A DNA stretch of 64,000 bases, from the NCBI GenBank assembly GCA_045105075.1, contig JBGCDD010000034.1, positions 6,202 through 70,201 of the forward strand. Reading direction: 5' to 3'. The translations under genes and the position numbers were made by a program. Position 1 is the first letter of the stretch. Each line of letters starts with the position of its first letter. Origin of the DNA: JBGCDD01 sp045105075 (GTDB taxonomy: Bacteria; Pseudomonadota; Alphaproteobacteria; Rhodobacterales; Rhodobacteraceae). Positions 40,483 through 48,792 of the stretch are shown piece after piece. A model generated the notes under the pieces. That model was not told where the DNA came from. It searched no databases and worked only from the letters and a program-made list of their open reading frames with translations.

Positions 40483-43400
40483 ATGTCAGACGCGCCCAAT
40501 CTCGAACGCATCCCGATGCCGGACAAGAAACCACTGGTGGGCAATATGCTGTCGGTGAACAAGGATCAGCCGCTGCAGAGCCTGATGCAACTCACCCGCG
40601 AGCTGGGCCCGATCTTCCGAATGGATATGATGGGCACGCCACTGGTGGTCGCCTCAGGCGTGGATCTGGTGCGCGAGTTGTGTGACGAGACCCGGTTTGA
40701 CAAGGCGGTGCGCGGGTCGCTGCGCCGGGTGCGCGCGATTGGCGGCGACGGGCTGTTCACCGGCGACACCCAGGAGCCCAACTGGTCCAAAGCCCATAAC
40801 ATCCTGCTGCCCACGTTCAGCCGGCAGGCGATGTCGAACTACATGCCAATGATGCTGGATGTGGCCGGACAGCTGTGCATGAAGTGGGAGCGGATGAACG
40901 GCGACGATGAAATTGACGTAGTCCATGACATGACCGCTGTCGCGCTTGATACCATCGGAATCTGTGGCTTCAACTATCGCTTCAACTCGTTTTACCGCCA
41001 GGATTATCACCCGTTCATCGACGCGCTGACCAACACGCTGGAAACCTGCATGATGCAGCGTGGCTTGCCGTTCGAAAGCACTCTGCTGAAGCGGCGGCTG
41101 GACAATATGAAAAACGATGTTGGCTATATGAACCAGCTGGTCGACAACATCATCGCCGAGCGTCGTCAGGGCGGCGACCGCGCAGAAAACGACCTGCTGA
41201 ACTATATGCTCGACGGCGTTGACAAGGTGACCGGCGAAAGCCTGTCGGACGAAAACATTCGCTATCAGATCAACACTTTCCTGATTGCCGGGCATGAAAC
41301 CACGTCGGGGCTGATGTCGTTCACCATGCATTTCCTGATGAACCATCCCGAGGTTCTGGCCAAAGCTTACGAAGAAGTTGACCGGGTGCTGGGGCGCGAT
41401 ATTTCAGTGCAACCAACGCTGAAGCAGGTCAATCAATTGACCTATGTGAACCAGTTGATCCTGGAAGCCTTGCGTTTGTACCCCACTGCCCCGGCCTTTT
41501 CGGTGTACCCGTACAAAGACGAGGTGATCGGCGGAAAGTACAAGCTGAAAGAGCGCACCTTTACCACCGTTCTGATCCTGATGCTGCACCGCGACAAATC
41601 AGTTTGGGGCGAGGACGCGGAACTGTTCAACCCGGACAACTTCTCGAAGGAAGCCATCGCTGAACGCCCTGTGGATGCCTACAAACCCTTCGGCAACGGT
41701 CAACGCGCCTGCATCGGGCGCCAGTTTGCGATGCAGGAAGCTGTGCTGGTGGTCGGCATGATCTTGCAGCGCTTTGAGCTGATCAACCACACCAATTACG
41801 AGCTGAAGGTCAAGGAAAGCATGTCGGTCAAACCCGACGGCTTTAAAATGAGAGTGCGCATGCGCAAGGGCGTGACGCGTTCGGCCCTGGTGCCCGGTGC
41901 GTCGACGGAAAGTGCCGCGCACGCGGGCGGCTTGTCCGACAGTGCCAGCCGACCCACCCACGGCACGCCGGCGTTGGTGCTTTATGGCTCAAATCTGGGC
42001 ACAACCGAAGATTACGCGCGCGATCTGGCGCGCAGTGCAGACGCGGCCGGGTTTGACGTGACGCTGGCGCCGATGGATGACTACGCCGACAAACTGCCCC
42101 GCTCGGGCGCAGTAATCATTGCTTGTGCGTCTTACAACGGCGCGCCCCCGGACAACGCGCAAGCCTTTGTAGAATGGCTGGAAAACGCACCAGCCGGGGC
42201 CGCCGAAGGGGTCAAATACGCAGTGTTTGGATGTGGGCACAGCGATTGGGCCGCCACGTTCCAGGCCACGCCGCGTTATCTTGACGAACGTCTGGAAGCG
42301 CTGGGGGGCGCCCGCATGATCACCAAGGCCGAGGGTGACGCGCGCGATGACATTGACGAGCAGTTTGAAACCTGGGCCGGTGCGCTGTGGCCTCAGGTGG
42401 GCGACGCGTTGGGCTTGGATCTGGACCTCAGCCAAAGCGAAATGGCCGCCCCACTTTACGAAGCCGAGGTGTTGTCGTCGGTTGAGATGAACCCGGTGCT
42501 GGCCCAGGCCGGTGCCCAACCGGTGACAGTCCGGGTGAACCGCGAATTGCAAAACACGGCTGCCTCCAACCGCTCGACCCGGCATATCGAAGTCGCGTTG
42601 AACGAGGGCATGACCTATCGCGCCGGCGATCACCTGAGCGTTGTGCCGCGCAATCCCGACGCGCTGGTGGCGCGCGTGCTGCGCCGGTTCGGCTATGGCG
42701 CGGAAACGCAGCTGCGCCTGCGATCAAGTGCGGCAGAGCACAGTCAACTTCCAGTCGGCACCGCGATGAGCGCAGCACGATTGCTCACCGATCTGGTCGA
42801 ATTGCAATCACCCGCGTCGCGCAAGGACATCGCAACCCTTGCGCGCCATACTGAGTGTCCGAAATCGGCCCCCGCGCTGCAGGCGCTGGCTGGTGACGGC
42901 TACAAAGGCGATGTGCAACAAAAGCGGCTGAGCGTGCTTGACGTGCTGGACCAGTTTCCTGCCTGCGAGCTGCCTTTTGGTGTGTTTCTAGAGCTGATGC
43001 CGATGTTGGCGCCACGCTATTATTCGATCTCGTCCTCGCCGCAGGTCGATGCAGCGCACTGTTCCATCACGGTTGGCGTGGTCGACGAACCCGCGATTTC
43101 GGGGCTGGGCCAATTCACCGGCATCTGTTCGAACTATCTGGCCAACACACCAGAGGGCACTGTGATGCATGCCAGCCTGCGCGGCACGTCCGATGGGTTC
43201 CGCCTGCCCGATGATCCCAAAACGCCAGTGATCATGATCGGACCGGGCACCGGCATCGCGCCGTTTCGGGGCTTTTTGCACGAACGCGCACACCTCAAGG
43301 CCGCCGGCACCGATCTGGGCCCGGCGCTGATGGTCTTTGGCTGTCGCCACCCGGATCAGGACTATATCTACCGCGACGAGCTGGAAGGATTTGCCAAGGA

Positions 43401-43683
43401 CGCCGTCGCCGATCTGCATGTCGCCTTTTCGCGGCAGGACAAGACCAAAACCTATGTGCAGGATCTGATCCGGCGCGAACGCGATACTGTTTGGGAGATG
43501 ATCCAAAACGGCGCCAAGATCTTTGTCTGCGGTGATGGCAGCCGGATGGAGCCCGATGTGCGCCGCGCGCTGATCCTGATCTATTGCGAGGAAATGGATG
43601 TCGGCGCGCAAGCGGGCGAGGCCTGGATGGATCAGATGACAAGCGACGCGCGCTATGTGCTGGATGTCTGGGTGTCAAACTGA
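40483..43683 (+). CDS. self-sufficient cytochrome P450-reductase fusion (CYP102/BM3-like)
   Basis: 1066 aa from ATG 40483 after GGGGGAG. The heme domain has the I-helix AGHETTS (269-275), ExxR in LEALRLYP and the Cys loop FGNGQRACIG with Cys410. Residues from about 485 form an FMN flavodoxin domain (LVLYGSNLGTTEDYA). The FAD/NADPH reductase follows, with RYYSISSSP, MIGPGTGIAPFRGFLHER and FGCRHPDQDYIY. BM3-type enzymes hydroxylate fatty acids near the omega end with NADPH. Storage-lipid genes lie just downstream. Confidence 0.95.
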   Translation: MSDAPNLERIPMPDKKPLVGNMLSVNKDQPLQSLMQLTRELGPIFRMDMMGTPLVVASGVDLVRELCDETRFDKAVRGSLRRVRAIGGDGLFTGDTQEPNWSKAHNILLPTFSRQAMSNYMPMMLDVAGQLCMKWERMNGDDEIDVVHDMTAVALDTIGICGFNYRFNSFYRQDYHPFIDALTNTLETCMMQRGLPFESTLLKRRLDNMKNDVGYMNQLVDNIIAERRQGGDRAENDLLNYMLDGVDKVTGESLSDENIRYQINTFLIAGHETTSGLMSFTMHFLMNHPEVLAKAYEEVDRVLGRDISVQPTLKQVNQLTYVNQLILEALRLYPTAPAFSVYPYKDEVIGGKYKLKERTFTTVLILMLHRDKSVWGEDAELFNPDNFSKEAIAERPVDAYKPFGNGQRACIGRQFAMQEAVLVVGMILQRFELINHTNYELKVKESMSVKPDGFKMRVRMRKGVTRSALVPGASTESAAHAGGLSDSASRPTHGTPALVLYGSNLGTTEDYARDLARSADAAGFDVTLAPMDDYADKLPRSGAVIIACASYNGAPPDNAQAFVEWLENAPAGAAEGVKYAVFGCGHSDWAATFQATPRYLDERLEALGGARMITKAEGDARDDIDEQFETWAGALWPQVGDALGLDLDLSQSEMAAPLYEAEVLSSVEMNPVLAQAGAQPVTVRVNRELQNTAASNRSTRHIEVALNEGMTYRAGDHLSVVPRNPDALVARVLRRFGYGAETQLRLRSSAAEHSQLPVGTAMSAARLLTDLVELQSPASRKDIATLARHTECPKSAPALQALAGDGYKGDVQQKRLSVLDVLDQFPACELPFGVFLELMPMLAPRYYSISSSPQVDAAHCSITVGVVDEPAISGLGQFTGICSNYLANTPEGTVMHASLRGTSDGFRLPDDPKTPVIMIGPGTGIAPFRGFLHERAHLKAAGTDLGPALMVFGCRHPDQDYIYRDELEGFAKDAVADLHVAFSRQDKTKTYVQDLIRRERDTVWEMIQNGAKIFVCGDGSRMEPDVRRALILIYCEEMDVGAQAGEAWMDQMTSDARYVLDVWVSN

Positions 43684-43702
43684 TCGACGTTTGAAAAAAC
43701 AA

Positions 43703-43730
43703 AAGCCCGCCATCACAGGCGGGCTTTCGG
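43703..43730. terminator. bidirectional terminator between P450 and phasin genes
   Basis: A 9-bp perfect stem AAGCCCGCC/GGCGGGCTT with a 6-nt loop (43703-43726) has A-rich sequence on its left and T's on its right, so it can end transcription from both convergent genes. Confidence 0.85.
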
Positions 43731-43753
43731 AACTTAGGGTCGTCTGAAGCGGC

Positions 43754-44215
43754 TTAGGCGGCTTTGGGAGCGGCCGTTGGCTTCGCGCTGGAATAGCTCT
43801 CGCGCACCGACGTTGCGGTGTCTGTAGCAACGTCGCGCACATATTCAAACGCGTTGCGGGCGTGATCCATGTTTTGTGTCGTGTGCTCACGCACAAAATC
43901 AGCCTGAATTTGCATCGCTTCAGAAACCGACTTGGCTTCGACCAGCTTTTCAACGGCGGCGATGGTGTGGTTCAGGTTGGCATAGGCCGCATCGGCGAAG
44001 TTGCCCAGAATGTTGCTGTACCCGGCAGCGGCGGACTTCAATGTGTCCTCAAGCTGCGTGTTGTACTTCTTGCTGCCTTCATAGAGGTCATCGGTGCGCT
44101 CTTTCACGGTGGCGGTCGAACGCTTTACCATCTCGCGGGCGCCTTCAGTGACTTTGGTTGCCATTGTGTCGGCATCGTCTTTGACAGCTTTGGTTGTTTT
44201 TGCTTTCGTGGTCAT
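43754..44215 (-). CDS. phaP: phasin-family PHA granule protein
   Basis: 153 aa from ATG 44215 after GGAG. It is all-helical and Ala/Thr/Lys-rich. The phasin pattern is LGNFADAAYANLNHTIAAVEKLVEAKSVSEAMQIQADFVREH, of which only the AVEKLVEAKSVSEAMQIQAD core is strongly conserved. Phasins coat polyhydroxyalkanoate granules. A PhaR-type palindrome lies about 80 nt upstream of the start. Confidence 0.9.
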   Translation of the reverse strand: MTTKAKTTKAVKDDADTMATKVTEGAREMVKRSTATVKERTDDLYEGSKKYNTQLEDTLKSAAAGYSNILGNFADAAYANLNHTIAAVEKLVEAKSVSEAMQIQADFVREHTTQNMDHARNAFEYVRDVATDTATSVRESYSSAKPTAAPKAA

Positions 44216-44293
44216 GTCGTTTCTCCATTCTAATCTTAAGCCATGGGTGGGTCCCGATTGCTCTTCAACTCGGGATGAGATGTATTTGGGGTC

Positions 44294-44318
44294 AAAAATG
44301 CTGCATTGCAACATTTTT
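44294..44318. promoter_or_regulatory. candidate PhaR operator in front of the phasin gene
   Basis: An inverted repeat of 11-nt arms with one mismatch (AAAAATG-C-TGC, then ATT, then GCA-A-CATTTTT) contains CTGCATTGCA, close to the CTGC-N3-GCAG sequence bound by PhaR in Rhodobacter relatives. Assignment rests on motif likeness; phaR itself is not in the window. Confidence 0.55.
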
Positions 44319-44465
44319 CTTTGATGACGTAGGGTCGCATCACGTCAACTTATATATTTTTGTTATTTGCCAATGCTATAGCGAGAAATTAACATGATAA
44401 TCATTTAAAAACCCCTGATACCTCACCATGTTTCGCGCTGTTTTTTGACTGATCTCACAATGATA

Positions 44466-44480
44466 TGCTGCGATGCAGCA
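44466..44480. promoter_or_regulatory. second candidate PhaR operator
   Basis: TGCTGC-GAT-GCAGCA is a perfect 6-bp inverted repeat and an exact match to CTGC-N3-GCAG. It lies 65 nt before the DUF445 gene and about 250 nt from the divergent phasin start. With the site at 44294 it could loop or control both directions. Confidence 0.55.
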
Positions 44481-44544
44481 AGTTGCCCCTTGCCCGGGCA
44501 AGTGTTAAGCAAATCCCCAAGCGCGCTAAGCCGGAGCCTTCTTC

Positions 44545-45810
44545 ATGCGAGACCTGGATCCAGACGAAACCGAAAAACTGGCCGCCTTGCGCCGGATCAA
44601 AATGCTGGCAACGTTGGTGTTGCTGGCCTGTTTTGTGCTGTTGATCGTGACCAAACTGGCCGAGCATTACGTGCCCGCCCTGGCCATCGTCGCTGCCTTT
44701 GCCGAGGCTGCCACGATCGGCGGAATTGCAGATTGGTACGCCGTTGTGGCGATCTTCAAGCGTCCTTTGAACCTGCCTTTTCCGCACACCGCGATCATTG
44801 CCAACAACCAGCACCGCATCGCAAACAATCTGGGCCGGTTTATCGAAAACAACTTTCTGGCCAAGGCGCAGGTCAAGCAAAAACTGCGTGAGGTCGACTT
44901 TGCCGGCGAGATGTCAAACTGGCTGTCATCGCGCAAACGCGCCCAATCGTTGTCGGTGTTCGCGGTGAAAATGGTGCCACAACTGCTGGCCTCGGTCGAC
45001 GATCGCGGGTTGGTTCGGTTCACCACTGAACGGGTCAGCACGCAATTGGCACAGACCAATATCGCCCCGTTGGTGGGCGATGTCATGACATCGTTTTTCA
45101 AAGATGACCGACACCAGAAACTGCTCGACGAAGTGATCAGCGCACTGCACCGGTTTCTGAATGACGATGAAACGCTGGCCGTCATGCGCGGCAAAATTCA
45201 GGAAGAACTGCCGGTCTTTTTCAATGTCATTCAGGCGGATCAGCTGGTTTTGAACCGGATCGTACGCTCTGCGACCGAGCTGTTGGACGAGATCAAGGCC
45301 GACAAAGACCACCGCCTGCGCGCGGAATTCGCCGGCTTTCTGAAAGAATACGTCAGGCGCAAACGGCGTACGAAAAAGTTCGCCAATCAGATCGAAGCGC
45401 TGAAACTGCAACTGCTGGCGCGCCCGGAATTGGGCGATGCGGCCGAGCATATGTGGGCCGGGTTGCGCAGCTATGTTTTGAAAGACGTGCAATCCAAGGA
45501 CTCGGTTCTGGCGGCGCGTCTGACCGATTTGTTTGTCGATATTGGCCGCACGCTGGAATCCGAGCCCAATCTGCGCCGCGATATCAACGATGGCATGGTC
45601 ACGGTGCTGTCCAACCTTGTCGCCGAGCAGCGCAGCGCCATTTCCGCCTATGTCGCCGAGCAGGTCAAAGGCTGGGACATGCAGCAGCTGCTGACCCTGA
45701 TCGAGGTCAATGTCGGGCGGGACCTGCAATACATTCGTTTCAACGGCATGATCATCGGCGGCTGTGTTGGCGTGCTTCTTTACGCGGTCGAGACTCTGCT
45801 CTTGTCTTGA
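44545..45810 (+). CDS. DUF445 membrane protein
   Basis: 421 aa. The N-terminal hydrophobic segment (MLATLVLLACFVLLIVTKLA) is followed by AALAEA-type FAEAATIGGIADWYAVVAIF, the DUF445 hallmark, then a long helical middle and a C-terminal helix (GMIIGGCVGVLLYAVETLLL). Function is unknown in all relatives. It lies between two phasin genes, with 55 nt to the second. Confidence 0.9.
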   Translation: MRDLDPDETEKLAALRRIKMLATLVLLACFVLLIVTKLAEHYVPALAIVAAFAEAATIGGIADWYAVVAIFKRPLNLPFPHTAIIANNQHRIANNLGRFIENNFLAKAQVKQKLREVDFAGEMSNWLSSRKRAQSLSVFAVKMVPQLLASVDDRGLVRFTTERVSTQLAQTNIAPLVGDVMTSFFKDDRHQKLLDEVISALHRFLNDDETLAVMRGKIQEELPVFFNVIQADQLVLNRIVRSATELLDEIKADKDHRLRAEFAGFLKEYVRRKRRTKKFANQIEALKLQLLARPELGDAAEHMWAGLRSYVLKDVQSKDSVLAARLTDLFVDIGRTLESEPNLRRDINDGMVTVLSNLVAEQRSAISAYVAEQVKGWDMQQLLTLIEVNVGRDLQYIRFNGMIIGGCVGVLLYAVETLLLS

Positions 45811-45865
45811 TGCGCGGGGCTACTTACCATGGATCATCCACGCAGCACCACAGCAGGAGAGCCCT

Positions 45866-46291
45866 ATGGCCGACGACAAAAACAGCAATCCTTTCATGGA
45901 CATGTTCCAGAACTTTGGCAGCTCGCTGAACATTCCGGGGCCCGACCTGAACGACATGATGGACTATCATCGCAAGAACCTTCAAGCCATCCAGGCCGCC
46001 ACGCAAATCGGCACGCAAACGTCGCAGGCGCTGATGGAAAAGCAGCGCGACACCCTGGAAAAGGCCCTGGCCGGAATTTCGGATATGGTGCAAAATGCGC
46101 AATCCGGTGGCGGTACGTCCGAGATGATGTCGCAGCCGATGGAACTGGCCAAAACCTCCTTTGACGAGACCATCAAAAACGCCAAGGACATTGCCGAGAT
46201 CGTACAGCAGGGCAACACCGACGCCTTCAATGTGCTGAAAGATCGCGTTGTGGAAAGCATCGCCGATCTGACCGAAGGCAAAAAGAGCTAG
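45866..46291 (+). CDS. second phasin-family protein
   Basis: 141 aa from ATG 45866 after AGGAG. It starts MADDKNSNPFMDMFQNFG. The phasin-type helix contains YHRKNLQAIQAATQIGTQTS and MELAKTSFDETIKNAKDIAE. It is distinct in sequence from the first phasin, so the granule coat probably has two components. No PhaR-like palindrome was seen directly upstream. Confidence 0.85.
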   Translation: MADDKNSNPFMDMFQNFGSSLNIPGPDLNDMMDYHRKNLQAIQAATQIGTQTSQALMEKQRDTLEKALAGISDMVQNAQSGGGTSEMMSQPMELAKTSFDETIKNAKDIAEIVQQGNTDAFNVLKDRVVESIADLTEGKKS

Positions 46292-46295
46292 GCCA

Positions 46296-46335
46296 AAAAA
46301 AAGGGCCGGGTTAACCCCGGCCTGATACGTTTTAG
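46296..46335. terminator. terminator between phasin and hydrolase genes
   Basis: Stem GGCCGGG/CCCGGCC with a TTAAC loop (46304-46322). An A8 run on its left gives a U-tract for the minus-strand hydrolase gene; on the plus strand TTTT follows after 7 nt, so it is weaker that way. Confidence 0.75.
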
Positions 46336-46352
46336 TCTCCGTAAGTCTCCGC

Positions 46353-47126
46353 TTACTTTAAGTAGTCAGGCGGTCCAAAGATCGCCGATCGAAAACCAGA
46401 TCGGTCGAATTTTTTCCACGCGCCTTCAGGTTGCGCCAGCCGATCGGCAATGGCGTAGACCGCAGCCGGGTGATGGCCCAGACCACAATGGCTGCCCTTC
46501 ACCTCGATATTTTCTGTCAGATCCGAGCGTTTTTCGATGCAGTTTTGCCAAGCGCAAATACCATCCGACTTGCTGTAGATCGCTGTCGTTGGCACCGGGG
46601 GCGCCTTGGCGATGGCACCGCCCATATGCCGGTCGTTGTCTTCAACGCTTTGACCGCTGGCCATCTGGTACACGCGCCACGCATTCGTTGCCCGCGGATC
46701 GCCGCCAAAAGGACTGCCCAATGTGATCACTTGGCGTACTTTGTCGGGCATCATCTTGGCCAACTGACGCGCATAAATGCCGCCAAGGCTCCAACCCACA
46801 AGGCTGACCTTGCGGTCGTATTTGTCGTGCAGCTCGTTGACCCGAGCGATCAGCGCATCCTCAACACCGGGCAGCGGGCCAAAATTCAACCCCTGGTCCC
46901 ATCCATAAGTGCGATAGCCCTTGGAGCGTAAAAACCGCCGCAGCGCGACAGTTGAGCGATCACTGGTGGTCAAGCCCGGCAACACAAGAACCGGCTGACC
47001 ATCCCCACGCGGGGTCAGCGCGCGCAGTGTCGGCGCGGCAGCTGCAAAGCCGAAAAGTTCAGGAATGGCACGCCCTTCAAGCAGCAGCAAAAGCCGGCTG
47101 GGCGGTGTTACGGTATTGGCAACCAT
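46353..47126 (-). CDS. alpha/beta-hydrolase (lipase/esterase-like)
   Basis: 257 aa from ATG 47126. The core begins GQPVLVLPGLTTSDRSTVALRRFL; the nucleophile elbow is VGWSLGGIYAR (Ser113). Asp and His are probably in YSKSDGICAW and GSHCGLGHHP. It resembles PGAP1-like or triacylglycerol lipases without a signal peptide. Its neighbours suggest action on storage lipids; the substrate is unproven. Confidence 0.85.
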   Translation of the reverse strand: MVANTVTPPSRLLLLLEGRAIPELFGFAAAAPTLRALTPRGDGQPVLVLPGLTTSDRSTVALRRFLRSKGYRTYGWDQGLNFGPLPGVEDALIARVNELHDKYDRKVSLVGWSLGGIYARQLAKMMPDKVRQVITLGSPFGGDPRATNAWRVYQMASGQSVEDNDRHMGGAIAKAPPVPTTAIYSKSDGICAWQNCIEKRSDLTENIEVKGSHCGLGHHPAAVYAIADRLAQPEGAWKKFDRSGFRSAIFGPPDYLK

Positions 47127-47169
47127 CAGTAAGCCTCCGTTTAGCGCAAGGATATTGCGCGTTTCTAAA

Positions 47170-47198
47170 CATAAATGATTAAATATTACGCATGTCAA
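47170..47198 (-). promoter_or_regulatory. candidate sigma-70 promoter for the hydrolase gene
   Basis: On the minus strand a perfect TTGACA (47198-47193) is followed after 17 nt by TTTATG (47175-47170). The surrounding DNA is AT-rich relative to the window. The -10 is poor. Confidence 0.35.
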
Positions 47199-47232
47199 GA
47201 ATAGCCTTACGTCAAGTTGCGCTTATTTCCGG

Positions 47233-48642
47233 TTAAGCAGCTGATTTTGCGACAGCCTTTTTTAGCTCTTCAAAGGACGCCACGAACAGATCCGCAAAAA
47301 CATCGACGTCTGGAACCGACTTGAAATCTGCCGTCACACCCAAATCGAGATGATCGAGGTAGCTTTGCACCGTGACGTTCAGCCCCACCCCATGCGTCGG
47401 AATAGAAACCGGATAAAGCGCACTGACCTTGGCCCCCGCGCAATAGAGCGGAAATGGCGGACCCATAGTGTTGGAGATCGTCAGATTGACCACCTGGGGC
47501 ATGTAATCAGCCAGCTTGGTCGCCCCATAAAGCTGCATCAGACCCGGCAACAAAGTTGGCGCGCCGACGATGGTGAAATCCTTCAAAGCGGCCTCTTTTG
47601 CACCCGTCGCCAGGGTTTTGGATGCGCCGGATTCCTGTTTGATTTTCTCCAGCCGTTTCAACGGATCCCCGTAATTCGTCGCCAGCGGCACATTCATGCC
47701 AAAGACCTGATTGTTGATGTCGGTGTTGCCCATCTCGCGCATGGAAATCGGCACAAACGCCACCAACGCCGCATCGGGCAGGCTTTGCTTTTTGCTCAGA
47801 TAGGCGCGCAAGGCCCCGCTGGTGATCGCCATTACCACATCATTCAACTTGGCCCCGGTCGCTTTGCCCAGCGCCTTGACCTCGGGCAGCGAAATCGAGC
47901 GCGCGGCATAGCTGCGTTTGGCCTCGATTGTGGTGTTGAACGGAGTGCGCGGCGCCAGCATTTGCGGTAGGCCGACTTTGCCCGACAGCAACGGCGCCAC
48001 CATGTCCGCCATCTGGCCCATCATTTTGGGCACATTTTCCATCATCGTCAGCTGCTGGCGCGCCACGTTCGACACCACATCATGAAAACTGAGGATCGCG
48101 CGTTCCGGCGCGGTTGGCACGCGCTCGGGCTGTTTTGGCTCGGCCGGTTTCACTTCGCGCGGGTTTTCGGTGACGTCATAGAGCGCCTGCGTGATCACCA
48201 TGCCCGCACCGCCATCAACGGCGGCATGGTGCACCTTGGAATAAAGCGCGGCCTTGCGCCCCTCAAGCCCCTCGATCACCGTGAATTGCCACAGCGGACG
48301 CTTGCGATCCAGCCGCTCGGAATGCAAGCCAGCCACCAGATCTTCGAGCTGTTTCATGTTTCCAGGTTTGTCCAGCTTGGCGGATTGGATGTGGTAATCA
48401 AAGTCCAACTCACCCGCATCGACCCAGCCGGGATGGTCGATTTCAAACGCCGCTTTGGCCAGTTTCATGCCAAAAATCGGGATCAGATGAACGCGGGTTT
48501 TGAAAAATGTGGTGAAGTGTTTGTGAAACGAGCCGCGAAACCCCTTGGGCAAATCGTAAAGCGTCAGGCCCGCCACATGCATCGGCGTCTGATCGGTTTC
48601 CATATAGAGAAATGTGGCGTCAATTCCGCTGAGTTGCTTCAT
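47233..48642 (-). CDS. wax ester synthase / diacylglycerol acyltransferase (WS/DGAT)
   Basis: 469 aa from ATG 48642 (MKQLSGIDATFLYMETDQTP). The catalytic HHxxxDG is present as KVHHAAVDGGAGM (His138, His139, Asp143). The C-terminal DUF1298-type region has NVPLATNYGDPLKRL and LTISNTMGPPFPLYCAGA. It esterifies fatty alcohols or diacylglycerol with acyl-CoA to make neutral lipids. It is divergent from fadD, which supplies acyl-CoA. Confidence 0.93.
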   Translation of the reverse strand: MKQLSGIDATFLYMETDQTPMHVAGLTLYDLPKGFRGSFHKHFTTFFKTRVHLIPIFGMKLAKAAFEIDHPGWVDAGELDFDYHIQSAKLDKPGNMKQLEDLVAGLHSERLDRKRPLWQFTVIEGLEGRKAALYSKVHHAAVDGGAGMVITQALYDVTENPREVKPAEPKQPERVPTAPERAILSFHDVVSNVARQQLTMMENVPKMMGQMADMVAPLLSGKVGLPQMLAPRTPFNTTIEAKRSYAARSISLPEVKALGKATGAKLNDVVMAITSGALRAYLSKKQSLPDAALVAFVPISMREMGNTDINNQVFGMNVPLATNYGDPLKRLEKIKQESGASKTLATGAKEAALKDFTIVGAPTLLPGLMQLYGATKLADYMPQVVNLTISNTMGPPFPLYCAGAKVSALYPVSIPTHGVGLNVTVQSYLDHLDLGVTADFKSVPDVDVFADLFVASFEELKKAVAKSAA

Positions 48643-48682
48643 CTCGGGGTCCTTTGGCTGAAAGATGACGTAGCGCACGCCC

Positions 48683-48710
48683 TTGATCAGTTACGCAAGT
48701 CCGCTAGTCT
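48683..48710 (+). promoter_or_regulatory. candidate fadD operon promoter
   Basis: TTGATC (48683-48688) and TAGTCT (48705-48710) are 16 nt apart. The predicted start is near 48717, immediately before an inverted repeat. Confidence 0.4.
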
Positions 48711-48719
48711 GGGTCAAGT

Positions 48720-48736
48720 CATGCATCCAGTGCATG
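48720..48736. promoter_or_regulatory. inverted repeat, candidate repressor operator at the fadD start site
   Basis: CATGCA-TCCAG-TGCATG has perfect 6-bp arms and sits at the predicted transcription start of the fadD-phaJ-phaC-phaZ unit. It is also only 78 nt from the divergent WS/DGAT start. Its form fits a TetR- or GntR-type dimer; the regulator is unknown. Confidence 0.5.
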
Positions 48737-48792
48737 GCAACTGCCCCGAAACGAACGAGCTTAAGCACAGGGCAGAGTCTGGGAGGACACCA

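Noticed and set aside
48082..48792. Upstream extension of the fadD frame by 237 codons
   Set aside because: Runs antisense through the WS/DGAT gene; a TTG with GGGAGG marks the true start at 48793.
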